DNA of 13,808 nt from Bacillota bacterium. Its GTDB lineage: Bacteria > Bacillota > Clostridia > Peptostreptococcales > Thermotaleaceae. The stretch is taken from the NCBI GenBank assembly GCA_023623095.1, contig JAMNXX010000143.1:1-13808 (forward strand). Reading direction: 5' to 3'. Below the pieces are notes generated by a model. That model was given only the letters and a program-made list of their open reading frames with translations, did no database searches and had not been told where the DNA came from. Positions 1 through 7,768 of the stretch are shown in pieces. Position numbers and translations under genes: made by a program. How positions within the stretch are numbered: position 1 is the first letter of the stretch; each line of letters begins with the position of its first letter.

Positions 1-748
1 AAATCCACATGGTCTCAGACTCGGAATCGTCAAAGACTGGGACTCGAAGTGGTATGCGGACAAGGAAAATTTTGCAGAACTATTGATCGAAGATTATAAG
101 ATCCGTAAACATATAAAACAAAAGCTTTATACTTCGGGCATTTCAAAAATCGTAATTGAAAGAGCGGCAAACAATAGAGTGAAAATAAGTATTGACACTG
201 CAAAACCCGGAATGGTTATTGGAAAAGGCGGTGCCGGTGTTGAAGAGTTAAAAAAAGAATTAGAAAGCTTAACCGGAAAAGGCGTATCGGTGAATATAAA
301 CGAAATCAAAAATGCAGAGGCCGACGCCCAGTTGATCGCTGAAAACGTAGCATTTTCATTGGAGCGCCGTATATCTTTCAGAAGAGCGATGAAACAAGCG
401 ATTCAAAGAGCACTTCGTGCCGGTGTTGAAGGAGTTAAAATTGTTGTGTCCGGAAGATTGGGCGGTGCAGAAATGGCAAGGACAGAAAAATATAGCGAAG
501 GAAATGTACCGCTGCATACGCTCAGAGCGAATATCGATTATGGATTTGCCGAAGCCAATACCACATATGGAAAATTGGGTGTAAAAGTTTGGATAAACAA
601 TGGTGAAGTCTTACCCGAAGCAAGTGAAGATGTTAAACAAGCGAGAAAGAGCAGCCGTGTACAAGAAACAGAAGGAAGAACCAAAAAAACAGATAGATCC
701 AGAAGACAAAATCGGGATGATAAAATGAATGAGAAAGAGAATGAATGA
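1..748 (+). CDS. rpsC: Ribosomal protein S3, 5' end missing
   Basis: Small-subunit protein S3, which lies at the mRNA entry channel of the 30S head. The first complete codon is at base 2 and reads [19 protein letters not shown], the usual S3 start after MGQKV, so about five residues are lost upstream. The KH type-2 domain is visible with the VIGKGG loop near residues 77-82 of the full protein. It is followed by the C-terminal domain motifs [13 protein letters not shown] and [13 protein letters not shown]. After the usual GEVLP end motif there is a charged tail of about 43 residues rich in K, R, E and D. B. subtilis S3, from memory, ends about ten residues after that motif. A 16-base tandem duplication at 725-756 sets the present stop codon. 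It is followed 40 bases later by rplP in the same operon. Confidence 0.97.
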   Translation, partial: NPHGLRLGIVKDWDSKWYADKENFAELLIEDYKIRKHIKQKLYTSGISKIVIERAANNRVKISIDTAKPGMVIGKGGAGVEELKKELESLTGKGVSVNINEIKNAEADAQLIAENVAFSLERRISFRRAMKQAIQRALRAGVEGVKIVVSGRLGGAEMARTEKYSEGNVPLHTLRANIDYGFAEANTTYGKLGVKVWINNGEVLPEASEDVKQARKSSRVQETEGRTKKTDRSRRQNRDDKMNEKENE

Positions 749-756
749 GAAAGAGC
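725..756 (+). repeat. 16-base tandem duplication across the rpsC stop
   Basis: The unit ATGAATGAGAAAGAGA (725-740) is followed directly by ATGAATGAGAAAGAGC (741-756), matching at 15 of 16 positions. The period is not a multiple of three, so the second copy is read in another frame and supplies the TGA stop of rpsC at 746-748. Removing one copy in silico would carry the S3 frame on to TGA at 768-770, giving an end of NEKEQVGT instead of NEKENE. Confidence 0.85.
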
Positions 757-788
757 AGGTTGGGACCTGAGGAAGGAGGAAATAGACG

Positions 789-1232
789 ATGTTAATGCCG
801 AAAAGAGTTAAACGTCGTAGAGTACAGCGAGGCAGAATGAAAGGAACCGCGCAGAGGGGCAATACGATCACTTATGGTGAATACGGCTTAATGGCATTAG
901 AACCTGCGTGGATTACTTCAAATCAGATCGAAGCAGCTAGGATTGCAATGACGAGATACATTAGAAGAGGCGGTAAAGTTTGGATCAAAATATTCCCGCA
1001 CAAACCTGTAACCCAAAAGCCGGCAGAAACGCGTATGGGTGCTGGGAAAGGCTCTCCAGAATACTGGGTGGCAGTTGTAAAACCTGGCAGGATCATGTTC
1101 GAGCTGGCGGGGATTTCTGAAGAGAAGGCAAGGGAAGCAATGCGTCTTGCATCACATAAATTACCGATCAAATGCAAGTTCGTTACACGTGAAGATATGG
1201 GAGAAAAGGGTGGTGAAGCAAATGAAAGCTGA
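789..1232 (+). CDS. rplP: Ribosomal protein L16
   Basis: Large-subunit protein L16 (uL16), which sits near the A site and peptidyl-transferase centre of the 50S subunit. The 147 residues start with [19 protein letters not shown] and contain the family blocks [29 protein letters not shown] and [18 protein letters not shown]. Length is normal for the family, which is usually 136-147. The ATG is set by the site AAGGAGGA at 773-780, eight bases upstream. The last 11 bases overlap the start of rpmC, the usual S10-operon arrangement, suggesting translational coupling. The C-terminal residues after KFVTRE are variable in the family. Confidence 0.98.
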   Translation: MLMPKRVKRRRVQRGRMKGTAQRGNTITYGEYGLMALEPAWITSNQIEAARIAMTRYIRRGGKVWIKIFPHKPVTQKPAETRMGAGKGSPEYWVAVVKPGRIMFELAGISEEKAREAMRLASHKLPIKCKFVTREDMGEKGGEANES

Positions 1233-1425
1233 TAAGCTGCGTGAAATGACGGAACAAGAATTAAACAATAAATTAAATGAACTTAAAAATGAACTTTTTA
1301 ATTTAAGATTTCAATTGGCGACTGGTCAGCTTGAAAACCCTATGCGAATTAAAAGCGTAAAAAAAGATATTGCACGCACAAAAACCATCCTTAGAGAAAA
1401 AGAATTAAAACAGATGAAGGCTTAA
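1222..1425 (+). CDS. rpmC: Ribosomal protein L29
   Basis: Small helical large-subunit protein L29 (uL29), located near the exit of the peptide tunnel where SecYEG and other factors dock. The 67 residues read [18 protein letters not shown] and include the typical [19 protein letters not shown] block. I chose ATG 1222 because MKA..LREM is the usual L29 start and AGGGTGG at 1206-1212 lies at a suitable distance. The frame is open upstream as far as 1147, but that part runs inside rplP and does not resemble L29. A GTG at 1213, adding three residues, is a weaker alternative. It overlaps the end of rplP by 11 bases. Confidence 0.96.
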   Translation: MKADKLREMTEQELNNKLNELKNELFNLRFQLATGQLENPMRIKSVKKDIARTKTILREKELKQMKA

Positions 1426-1459
1426 GATAGAAACAGGTATATGGAAGGAGGCAATGTTT

Positions 1460-1714
1460 GTGGAGAGAGGAAGTAGGAAGACCAGAGTTGGGCGCGTGGT
1501 CAGCGATAAAATGGAAAAGACGATCGTCGTAGCGGTAGAAGATTTTGTGCGTCATCCTTTATATGGAAAAGCCGTTAGAAGAACGAAAAAATTTAAAGTG
1601 CACGATGAAAACAATGAATGCCGGATCGGCGATAGAGTAAAAATTATGGAAACAAGACCTTTAAGCAAAGATAAAAGATGGAGATTGGTACAGATCGTAG
1701 AAAAAGCAAAATAA
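1460..1714 (+). CDS. rpsQ: Ribosomal protein S17
   Basis: Small-subunit protein S17 (uS17), an early-assembling OB-fold protein that binds 16S rRNA in the 30S body. The core [19 protein letters not shown], then [19 protein letters not shown] and the [18 protein letters not shown] end, are diagnostic. I place the start at GTG 1460 ([11 protein letters not shown], 84 residues), because GGAGG ends at 1450-1451 and is about eight bases from it. The ATG at 1454 in the same frame is only two or three bases from that site. The usual family start in Firmicutes is also M-E-R. It lies 34 bases after rpmC. Confidence 0.94.
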   Translation: MERGSRKTRVGRVVSDKMEKTIVVAVEDFVRHPLYGKAVRRTKKFKVHDENNECRIGDRVKIMETRPLSKDKRWRLVQIVEKAK

Positions 1715-1741
1715 TGTGTATAGCTGAAGGGAGGTATACCA

Positions 1742-2110
1742 ATGATTCAACAGGAATCGCGCCTAAAAGTTGCAGATAATTCAGGAGCAAAAGAGCTGCT
1801 TTGCATACGCGTATTGGGCGGCACAGGAAGAAAATACGCAAATATAGGAGATATTATTGTTTGTTCAGTCAAAGACGCAACACCAGGGGGTGTTGTTAAA
1901 AAAGGACAGGTTGTGAGAGCAGTAGTCGTAAGAAGCAAAAAAGGAGTTCGACGTGAAGACGGAAGCTATATTACATTTGATGAAAACGCAGCGGTTATTA
2001 TCAAAGAAGATAAAAACCCGGCTGGAACACGTATTTTTGGACCTGTAGCAAGGGAATTGAGAGAGAAAAACTTTATGAAGATTATTTCGTTAGCACCGGA
2101 AGTACTGTAA
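1742..2110 (+). CDS. rplN: Ribosomal protein L14
   Basis: Large-subunit protein L14 (uL14), a beta-barrel protein at the subunit interface that takes part in inter-subunit bridging and is a contact point for silencing factors of the RsfS type. It has exactly the standard 122 residues, starting [19 protein letters not shown] with the family signature [12 protein letters not shown] and the C-terminal [20 protein letters not shown]. The ATG is preceded by AAGGGAGGT at 1727-1735, six bases away. It lies 27 bases after rpsQ and 19 before rplX, in the fixed order of the spc operon. Nothing unusual was seen. Confidence 0.98.
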   Translation: MIQQESRLKVADNSGAKELLCIRVLGGTGRKYANIGDIIVCSVKDATPGGVVKKGQVVRAVVVRSKKGVRREDGSYITFDENAAVIIKEDKNPAGTRIFGPVARELREKNFMKIISLAPEVL

Positions 2111-2129
2111 GCTGGAGGGGGTGTAGTCA

Positions 2130-2441
2130 ATGCGCATAAAAAAGGGCGATACGGTTTTAGTGATTGCTGGAAAAGATAAAGGAAAAAAAGGCGTCGTATT
2201 AAAAGCAATGCCTAAAGAAAACAGAGTAATCGTGGAAGGCGTCAATATGGTGACAAAGCATCAAAGGCCGAGTGCGAAGATACAGCAAGGCGGCATTATT
2301 CACCAAGAAGCTCCGATTCATGTTTCAAATGTTATGTTTTGGGATTCGAAAGCAAAAGCACCTACCCGCATCGGGTATAAAATATTGGAAAACGGCAAAA
2401 AAGTTCGAGTATCAAAGAAAACAGGAGAGACATTAGATTAA
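2130..2441 (+). CDS. rplX: Ribosomal protein L24
   Basis: Large-subunit protein L24 (uL24), an assembly-initiating KOW-domain protein that binds 23S rRNA near the tunnel exit. The KOW motif is at the N terminus, in [20 protein letters not shown] (residues 4-23). It is followed by the conserved [30 protein letters not shown] and [21 protein letters not shown] blocks. The 103 residues are a normal length. The ATG follows a very strong site, GGAGGGGGTG at 2114-2123. It lies 19 bases after rplN and 28 before rplE. Confidence 0.98.
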   Translation: MRIKKGDTVLVIAGKDKGKKGVVLKAMPKENRVIVEGVNMVTKHQRPSAKIQQGGIIHQEAPIHVSNVMFWDSKAKAPTRIGYKILENGKKVRVSKKTGETLD

Positions 2442-2469
2442 TAAGCGAAGTTGAAGGGAGGGTCAATCG

Positions 2470-3012
2470 GTGGCAGCGAGACTGAAAGAACTGTATACGA
2501 ATCAAATCACAAAAGCAATGATGGAAAAGTTTAATTATAAAAACATCATGGAGATACCAAAACTGGAAAAAGTCGTTATTAATATGGGTTTAGGAGATGC
2601 AAAAGACAATCCAAAACTTTTAGAATCTGCTGTAGAGGAACTTGCTCAGATTTCAGGCCAAAGACCTATTGTTACAAAAGCGAAAAAATCGGTTGCGAAC
2701 TTTAAAGTTCGTACAGGGATGTCTGTTGGAGCAAAAGTAACGCTTAGAGGCGAAAGAATGTATGAATTTGTAGATAAATTGTTCAATATCGCACTGCCTC
2801 GAGTGAGAGACTTTAGAGGTGTGAATCCAAATTCATTTGACGGAAGAGGAAATTATTCCCTAGGAATTAAAGAACAGCTAATCTTCCCGGAGATTAATTA
2901 TGATAAAGTTGAAAAAATAAGAGGGATGGATATCATTTTTGTTACAACATCAAAAACTGATGAAGAAGCCAGAGAATTGTTGAGATTATTAGGAATGCCA
3001 TTTGCCAAATAG
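2470..3012 (+). CDS. rplE: Ribosomal protein L5
   Basis: Large-subunit protein L5 (uL5), which binds 5S rRNA in the central protuberance and contacts P-site tRNA. The 180 residues begin with [20 protein letters not shown] and contain [31 protein letters not shown] and the C-terminal [18 protein letters not shown]; 179-180 residues is the family norm. The start is GTG 2470, supported by AAGGGAGGG at 2454-2462 seven bases upstream, with no suitable ATG nearby. Its last 11 codons run close to the site of the following S14 gene, whose GTG is only 13 bases after the stop, so the two are probably coupled. Confidence 0.98.
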   Translation: MAARLKELYTNQITKAMMEKFNYKNIMEIPKLEKVVINMGLGDAKDNPKLLESAVEELAQISGQRPIVTKAKKSVANFKVRTGMSVGAKVTLRGERMYEFVDKLFNIALPRVRDFRGVNPNSFDGRGNYSLGIKEQLIFPEINYDKVEKIRGMDIIFVTTSKTDEEARELLRLLGMPFAK

Positions 3013-3025
3013 AGGAGGGAAAATA

Positions 3026-3211
3026 GTGGCTAAAAAGTCAATGATCTTAAAGCAAAGAAGAAAGCAAAAATACTCAACAAGAGAATACAATCGATGCAAG
3101 ATTTGTGGAAGACCGCATGCATATTTGAGAAAGTTTGGCGTATGCAGAATTTGTTTCAGAGAATTAGCTTATAGAGGTCAGATACCAGGAGTTCGGAAAG
3201 CCAGCTGGTAG
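3026..3211 (+). CDS. rpsN: Ribosomal protein S14, zinc-binding short type
   Basis: Small-subunit protein S14 of the short zinc-ribbon type (often named rpsZ or type Z), which joins late during 30S head assembly. The 61 residues carry two CxxC pairs, CKIC (24-27) and CRIC (40-43), that bind one zinc ion. The end [12 protein letters not shown] is typical. The start is GTG 3026 ([20 protein letters not shown]), set by AGAGGAGGG at 3011-3019. A frame open from 3002 would add eight residues that overlap rplE and lack a binding site. The name rpsN is used here because it is the copy inside the spc operon. A zinc-free paralogue, if any, lies elsewhere. Confidence 0.97.
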   Translation: MAKKSMILKQRRKQKYSTREYNRCKICGRPHAYLRKFGVCRICFRELAYRGQIPGVRKASW

Positions 3212-3234
3212 GAAATAGGGAAGGAGGGTTTACG

Positions 3235-3633
3235 ATGACGATGACAGATCCAATTGCAGATATGCTTACCCGTATAAGGAATGCAAATATAGTAGGACAT
3301 GAGACGGTAGATATTCCCGCGTCAAATATGAAAAAGGCAATTGCCCAAATCCTATTGGATGAAGGGTATATTAAAGGATATGATGTTATTGAGGATGGCA
3401 AGCAAGGGATTATCCGATTGCAGATGAAATATGGAAAAAACAAGGAACGCGTAATCAGCGGCTTGAAAAAAATCTCTAAACCGGGATTGAAGGTATATGC
3501 CAAAAAACATGAGATTCCGAAAGTATTGGGAGGCCTAGGAATTGCGATTGTTTCAACTTCCAAAGGAATCATAACCGATAAAGAAGCCAGAAGGCTCGGC
3601 GTTGGGGGAGAAGTTATCTGCTACGTTTGGTAA
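3235..3633 (+). CDS. rpsH: Ribosomal protein S8
   Basis: Small-subunit protein S8 (uS8), a primary 16S rRNA binder in the 30S platform region. In E. coli it is the translational repressor of the spc operon; whether that applies here is unknown. The 132 residues begin [18 protein letters not shown], contain [20 protein letters not shown] and end in the C-terminal rRNA-binding motif, [20 protein letters not shown]. Length is normal. ATG 3235 is seven bases after AGGAGGG at 3222-3228; a second in-frame ATG at 3241 would cut two residues and is less well spaced. It lies 23 bases after rpsN. Confidence 0.98.
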   Translation: MTMTDPIADMLTRIRNANIVGHETVDIPASNMKKAIAQILLDEGYIKGYDVIEDGKQGIIRLQMKYGKNKERVISGLKKISKPGLKVYAKKHEIPKVLGGLGIAIVSTSKGIITDKEARRLGVGGEVICYVW

Positions 3634-3664
3634 TATAGAAATTTAAGGTACAGGAGGTGTAGCT

Positions 3665-4204
3665 ATGTCAAGGATAGGTAAACAGCCGATTACAATTCCT
3701 GAAGGGGTCAAAGTAACTGTAGATGACAAGAACCTTGTTACAGTCCAAGGACCGAATGGAACATTACAAGAACAAATCAATAAGGATATGAAAATTCATA
3801 TAGAAGATAACGTGATCCGCATTGAAAGGCCTACAGAAAACAAAAAGCATCGTGCACTTCATGGGCTTAGCCGCAGCTTGGTTTATAATATGATTGTTGG
3901 TGTAACAAAAGGATATGAAAAAAAGCTGGAAGTGAATGGTGTTGGCTTTCGTGCTGCAAAGCAGGGCAATAAATTGGTGTTGAATTTAGGATTTTCCCAT
4001 CCGATCGAAGTGACAGATCCAGACGGGATTACAACGGAAGTTCCTTCACCCAATGTTATCCTAGTAAAGGGAAATCATAAGCAAATGGTAGGAAATCATG
4101 CCGCAAAGATTCGAGAGTTTAGACCACCGGAGCCATATAAAGGAAAAGGAATCAAATATGCTGATGAATTTGTTCGCCGCAAGGAAGGAAAAGCCGGTAA
4201 GTAG
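3665..4204 (+). CDS. rplF: Ribosomal protein L6
   Basis: Large-subunit protein L6 (uL6), two repeated alpha/beta domains near the factor-binding site at the base of the L7/L12 stalk. The 179 residues start MSRIGKQPITIPEGVKVTV. They include HRALHGLSRSLVYNMIVGVT near the end of domain 1 and VNGVGFRAAKQGNKLVLNLG at the start of domain 2. The C terminus carries the family signature KIREFRPPEPYKGKGIKYA. Length is standard. The site AGGAGGTG at 3652-3659 matches the anti-Shine-Dalgarno sequence perfectly and is five bases from the ATG. It lies 31 bases after rpsH and 19 before rplR. Confidence 0.98.
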   Translation: MSRIGKQPITIPEGVKVTVDDKNLVTVQGPNGTLQEQINKDMKIHIEDNVIRIERPTENKKHRALHGLSRSLVYNMIVGVTKGYEKKLEVNGVGFRAAKQGNKLVLNLGFSHPIEVTDPDGITTEVPSPNVILVKGNHKQMVGNHAAKIREFRPPEPYKGKGIKYADEFVRRKEGKAGK

Positions 4205-4223
4205 TAGGAGGGAGTGAAACAAA

Positions 4224-4592
4224 GTGATTAAAAAAATCAATAAAAATGAAAGACGAAAAAAGCGACATGGCCGGATGCGAAAAAAAGTTTTTGGAACTCC
4301 ACAGCGTCCAAGATTGAACGTATATAGAAGTTTGAACAATATGTATGCACAGATTATCGATGATGAATCCGGAACAACTCTTGTTTCTGCTTCCACATTA
4401 GATAAAGACTTAAAGGCTCAACTACAAAATCGAGGAAACAAAGAGGCTGCAAAATTAGTAGGGAAAGCCATTGCCCAAAAAGCAATCCAAAAAGGAATTC
4501 AACAAGTTGTTTTCGATAGAGGCGGTTATATCTATCACGGAAGAGTGAAAGAACTAGCAGAAGGAGCAAGAGAGGAAGGACTGCAATTTTAA
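4224..4592 (+). CDS. rplR: Ribosomal protein L18
   Basis: Large-subunit protein L18 (uL18), which binds 5S rRNA with L5 and brings it into the central protuberance. The 122 residues have the basic N-terminal tail typical of the family ([20 protein letters not shown]). The globular core follows, with [20 protein letters not shown] and [20 protein letters not shown]. The start is GTG 4224, nine bases after AGGAGGGAG (4206-4214). Length is close to the Bacillus form at 120. It sits 19 bases after rplF and 17 before rpsE, as in other spc operons. Confidence 0.98.
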   Translation: MIKKINKNERRKKRHGRMRKKVFGTPQRPRLNVYRSLNNMYAQIIDDESGTTLVSASTLDKDLKAQLQNRGNKEAAKLVGKAIAQKAIQKGIQQVVFDRGGYIYHGRVKELAEGAREEGLQF

Positions 4593-4609
4593 CAGAAGGA
4601 GGGAAATGA

Positions 4610-5116
4610 ATGCGAAATCAGCGTATTGATGCGAGCAAACTAGATTTAAAAGAAAATGTTATTAGCATAAACCGAGTAGCAAAAGTTGTAAAAGGTGGTA
4701 GAACTTTCCGATTTAGCACAACCGTTGTTGTAGGAGACGAAAATGGATATGTTGGAGTAGGAACTGGAAAAGCACAAGAGATTCCTGAAGCAATCCGAAA
4801 GGGAATCGAAGATGCGAAAAAGAAATTAATTTATGTACCGAGAGTTGGAACGACGATTCCACACCGCATCCAAGGGGAATACGGTGCTGGCAAAGTTTTG
4901 ATTATGCCTGCTGCGGAAGGTACCGGAGTTATTGCAGGGGGTCCGGTCCGTGCTGTATTAGAGCTTGCAGGACTGAAAGACGTTCGAGCAAAATCTTTAG
5001 GGTCGAACAATGCAAGAAATATGGTTAATGCTACGATTGAAGGATTGAAACAATTAAAAACGGCAGAAGAAGTAGCAAGACTTAGAGGAAAAAGCGTAGA
5101 AGAAATATTAGGTTAA
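4610..5116 (+). CDS. rpsE: Ribosomal protein S5
   Basis: Small-subunit protein S5 (uS5), at the 30S body-head hinge and mRNA entry tunnel, important for decoding accuracy and helicase activity. The 168 residues have the N-terminal double-stranded-RNA-binding-like domain ([20 protein letters not shown], about residues 20-40). The C-terminal domain contains [18 protein letters not shown] and [17 protein letters not shown]. The loop VKGGRTF is the region altered in spectinomycin-resistant mutants of other bacteria, and it looks wild type here (K, G, G present). ATG 4610 is six bases from AAGGAGGG; an overlapping ATG at 4606 is out of frame. Confidence 0.98.
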   Translation: MRNQRIDASKLDLKENVISINRVAKVVKGGRTFRFSTTVVVGDENGYVGVGTGKAQEIPEAIRKGIEDAKKKLIYVPRVGTTIPHRIQGEYGAGKVLIMPAAEGTGVIAGGPVRAVLELAGLKDVRAKSLGSNNARNMVNATIEGLKQLKTAEEVARLRGKSVEEILG

Positions 5117-5131
5117 GAGGAGGGAGAAATC

Positions 5132-5314
5132 TTGGCGAATAAGTTAAGAATCACGCTGAAGAAGAGTACGATCGGCGCCAAGCCTCAACATAGAAAGACG
5201 ATACAAGCTTTGGGATTGAAAAAATTGCAGCAAACAGTAGAAAAACCGGATAACCCTCCAATTAGAGGGATGATAGAGAAAGTCAAACATTTGATAGAAG
5301 TAGAAGAAATATAG
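5132..5314 (+). CDS. rpmD: Ribosomal protein L30
   Basis: Small large-subunit protein L30 (uL30) of the short bacterial form. The 60 residues show the family pattern: [19 protein letters not shown], then [23 protein letters not shown]. The start is TTG 5132 (reading [11 protein letters not shown]), supported by GAGGAGGG at 5117-5124 seven bases upstream. There is no ATG or GTG in a workable position, so the rare TTG start is well supported. It lies 15 bases after rpsE and 19 before rplO. L30 is not essential in all bacteria, but it keeps its place in this operon. Confidence 0.96.
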   Translation: MANKLRITLKKSTIGAKPQHRKTIQALGLKKLQQTVEKPDNPPIRGMIEKVKHLIEVEEI

Positions 5315-5333
5315 TTGTTAAGGAGGTGCAGCC

Positions 5334-5774
5334 ATGAAACTTCATGAGTTAAAACCCGCAGAAGGTTCAACGAGAAAAAGAAAAAGAGTCGGTAGAGGAA
5401 CTGCTTCGGGGCATGGGAAAACAGCAGGCCGAGGTCATAAGGGACAAAACTCCCGCAGTGGCGGCGGAGTGAAACCGGGATTTGAAGGAGGCCAGATGCC
5501 ATTATATAGAAGATTGCCCAAAAGAGGATTTGTGAATATCTTCAAAAAACAGTGGGCGATCATCAATATAGAAGATCTCAATCGCTTTGAAGACGGAACG
5601 GTTGTTACTCCGGAACTACTTTTACAAGAAGGGGTCATCAAAAAGGTGCTCGATGGAGTAAAAGTTCTAGGAGATGGAAACTTAGAGAAAAAGGTAACGG
5701 TGCGGGCTCACAAATTTAGCCAATCAGCAACAGAAAAGATAGAATCTGCTGGGGGAAAGGCAGAGGTGATCTAA
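5334..5774 (+). CDS. rplO: Ribosomal protein L15
   Basis: Large-subunit protein L15 (uL15), an elongated protein that reaches into 23S rRNA and acts late in 50S assembly. The 146 residues start [20 protein letters not shown]. The glycine- and arginine-rich N-terminal extension follows ([19 protein letters not shown], then [20 protein letters not shown]), and then the globular domain. Length is standard (146 in B. subtilis). AAGGAGGTG at 5320-5328 is a perfect ribosome site. The gene ends one base before secY, and the secY ribosome site lies inside its last codons, so the two are very likely translationally coupled. Confidence 0.98.
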   Translation: MKLHELKPAEGSTRKRKRVGRGTASGHGKTAGRGHKGQNSRSGGGVKPGFEGGQMPLYRRLPKRGFVNIFKKQWAIINIEDLNRFEDGTVVTPELLLQEGVIKKVLDGVKVLGDGNLEKKVTVRAHKFSQSATEKIESAGGKAEVI

Positions 5775-5775
5775 G

Positions 5776-7053
5776 ATGCTATCTACCCTAAAGAATGCTT
5801 GGAAGATTCCTGATCTAAGAGCAAGAATGATGTATACGCTTATGATGCTGGTTATCTTCAGATTGGGTTCGACCATTCCTGTTCCAGGCATGAATAGACA
5901 TATTATTTCTCAGCTGTTTCAGCAAGCAGAAAGCGGTTTGTTTGGCCTGTTTAATCTCTTTTCAGGAGGCGCTTTTGAAAACTTTACAATATTTGCGCTG
6001 AGCATTACGCCTTATATCACCGCTTCCATTATCATGCAGCTTCTGACGATTGCGATTCCGAGTTTAGAAGCTTTGGCGAAAGAAGGAGAAGAAGGCAGAA
6101 AGAAAATCGCACAGTATACGAGATATGGAACAGTCATTTTAGCGTTTATTCAAGCCATTGGGGTTAGCATCGGACTGTTTCGACAGGCGCTTATTTCGCA
6201 AAGCTTTTGGAATGTAGCTGTGATCGTGATTACACTAACTGCAGGCACTGCATTTTTGATGTGGCTGGGTGAGCAGATCACGGATAAGGGCATCGGAAAC
6301 GGGATTTCTTTAATCATCTTTGCAGGTATTATTTCAAGAATTCCTTTGGGCGTTACACAGACTTTACAAAAGTTCCGCATCGGTGAAGTATCCATAATTT
6401 CTTTAATCATTTTTGTAATATTGGCGGTTTTCATCATTGCAGGCGTTGTTGCGATTCAGCAAGGAACGAGAAAGATTCCGGTTCAATATGCAAAAAGAGT
6501 CGTTGGCAGAAAGATGTATGGTGGGCATAGCACGCATATTCCGTTAAAAGTGAATCAAGCAGGAGTGATCCCTGTTATTTTTGCGATCTCTCTGCTTCAA
6601 TTTCCTTTAACGATCACCTACTTTTTTCCTCCCAACGCGTTTACGGCATTTGTGCAAAAATATCTTTCACCTACTGGAAATCCAGGTGTTTGGATTTACT
6701 CGATTCTGTATGTGCTTTTAATCATATTCTTCACCTTTTTTTACACAGCAGTTACATTCAATACGGTGGAAGTTGCAGATAATATGAAGAAAAATGGCGG
6801 TTTTATTCCTGGGATTCGTCCTGGAAAGCCAACATCCGATTATTTAAGCAAAGTTTTATCTAGGATCACATTAGCAGGGGCGATATTCCTTGCGGCCATT
6901 GCTGTTCTGCCTACAATCTTGTTGCACTTTACAAGCTTGCAAATCCAGTTTGGAGGAACTTCATTGCTCATTGCAGTAGGGGTTGCGTTAGAGACGATGA
7001 AACAAATTGAGGCACAGATGCTCATGAGAAATTATCAAGGTTTTCTGAAATAA
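5776..7053 (+). CDS. secY: Preprotein translocase subunit SecY
   Basis: SecY is the pore-forming membrane subunit of the SecYEG channel, which exports unfolded preproteins with SecA and inserts membrane proteins from the ribosome. The 425 residues show about ten hydrophobic segments, the first near residues 19-35. They include the plug region after it (GLFGLFNLFSGGAFENF, about 54-70) and the motif ITPYITASIIMQLL in helix 2. The cytosolic loops QQGTRKIPVQYAKR (228-241) and GGFIPGIRPGKPTSDYL (341-357) contact ribosome and SecA in the family. The C terminus MRNYQGFLK is typical. ATG 5776 is one base after rplO, with AGAGGTGAT at 5762-5770 inside rplO. A stable hairpin follows the stop codon. Confidence 0.98.
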   Translation: MLSTLKNAWKIPDLRARMMYTLMMLVIFRLGSTIPVPGMNRHIISQLFQQAESGLFGLFNLFSGGAFENFTIFALSITPYITASIIMQLLTIAIPSLEALAKEGEEGRKKIAQYTRYGTVILAFIQAIGVSIGLFRQALISQSFWNVAVIVITLTAGTAFLMWLGEQITDKGIGNGISLIIFAGIISRIPLGVTQTLQKFRIGEVSIISLIIFVILAVFIIAGVVAIQQGTRKIPVQYAKRVVGRKMYGGHSTHIPLKVNQAGVIPVIFAISLLQFPLTITYFFPPNAFTAFVQKYLSPTGNPGVWIYSILYVLLIIFFTFFYTAVTFNTVEVADNMKKNGGFIPGIRPGKPTSDYLSKVLSRITLAGAIFLAAIAVLPTILLHFTSLQIQFGGTSLLIAVGVALETMKQIEAQMLMRNYQGFLK

Positions 7054-7097
7054 GATGGAGCAGACAAGAACAGAAAAATCGATTTTCTGCTTCCATC
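7054..7097 (+). promoter_or_regulatory. Hairpin pair between secY and adk
   Basis: Directly after the secY stop, 7054-7064 (GATGGAGCAGA) can pair with 7086-7097 (TCTGCTTCCATC) to give 11 base pairs with one bulged T at 7091. A second stem of 7 base pairs, 7071-7077 (CAGAAAA) with 7083-7089 (TTTTCTG) and a 5-base loop, uses the same 7086-7089 bases, so the two exclude each other. There is no U-tract after it, so it is not a standard intrinsic terminator. A role in attenuation, processing or mRNA stability is inference. Confidence 0.55.
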
Positions 7098-7118
7098 AAA
7101 ATTTAGGAGATGATAAAT

Positions 7119-7763
7119 ATGAGATTGATATTATTGGGCCCTCCTGGTGCGGGAAAAGGAACACAGGCTGCAGGCATCGTGAAAAAATATCATATCCCTC
7201 ACATCTCTACTGGGGATATCTTTAGAAAGAATATCAAAGAAGGAACTGAACTGGGAAAGAAAGCAAAGGAATATATGGATCAAGGATTGCTTGTCCCTGA
7301 TGAATTGGTCGTGGCGATTGTAGAAGAACGTTTAAAAGAACCGGATTGCAGAGATGGATTTTTGCTCGATGGATTTCCAAGAACGGTAGAGCAAGCAAAA
7401 TCATTGGATAAAGTGCTTGCTACGATGGATGTTGCATTGGACAGCGTTATCAATATTGAAGTGGATAAAGAAATTCTTGTGAATCGAGCAGTCGGGAGAA
7501 GAATTTGTAAAGATTGCGGTGCAACTTATCACATTGAATTCAATCCTCCTCAAAAAGAAGGAATATGTGATGAGTGCGGCGGCAGTTTGTACCAGAGAGC
7601 AGATGACAATGAAGAGACTGTATCTACGAGAGTCGAAGTATACTTAAAGCAGACACAGCCATTGATCGACTATTATACGAAGCAAGGAATTCTTATTACG
7701 ATCGACGGACAGCAGCCTATCGATAAAGTATTTGAGGATATTGTCAATGCTTTAGGAGCGTAG
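7119..7763 (+). CDS. adk: Adenylate kinase, zinc-lid type
   Basis: Adenylate kinase, a soluble enzyme catalysing ATP + AMP to 2 ADP and balancing adenylate pools. The 214 residues contain the P-loop GPPGAGKGT (7-15), the AMP-site motif HISTGDIFR (28-36) and LLDGFPRT (82-89). The long LID domain carries two Cys pairs, CKDC (130-133) and CDEC (150-153), which bind structural zinc in many Gram-positive Adks. I chose ATG 7119 ([10 protein letters not shown]) over the in-frame ATG 7110, because AGGAGATG at 7105-7112 would overlap the latter and is correctly spaced for 7119. It is 65 bases after secY and five before map, the usual secY-adk-map order. Confidence 0.98.
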   Translation: MRLILLGPPGAGKGTQAAGIVKKYHIPHISTGDIFRKNIKEGTELGKKAKEYMDQGLLVPDELVVAIVEERLKEPDCRDGFLLDGFPRTVEQAKSLDKVLATMDVALDSVINIEVDKEILVNRAVGRRICKDCGATYHIEFNPPQKEGICDECGGSLYQRADDNEETVSTRVEVYLKQTQPLIDYYTKQGILITIDGQQPIDKVFEDIVNALGA

Positions 7764-7768
7764 TCAAA

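Noticed and set aside
1454..1459. ATG 1454 as the rpsQ start
   Set aside because: It is only about two bases from the GGAGG site; GTG 1460 has normal spacing and gives the usual S17 N terminus.
3156..3572. Long reverse-strand open frame of 138 codons opposite rpsH
   Set aside because: It is a shadow of the certain S8 gene, has no ribosome site, and its translation resembles no known protein. Other reverse frames (such as 611-871, 6150-6437, 11444-11779 and 12365-12766) were rejected for the same reason.
7054..7104. Hairpin after secY as an intrinsic terminator
   Set aside because: The stem is good, but the following bases AAAATTTAGG lack a U-tract, and adk follows closely with no promoter that I can see.
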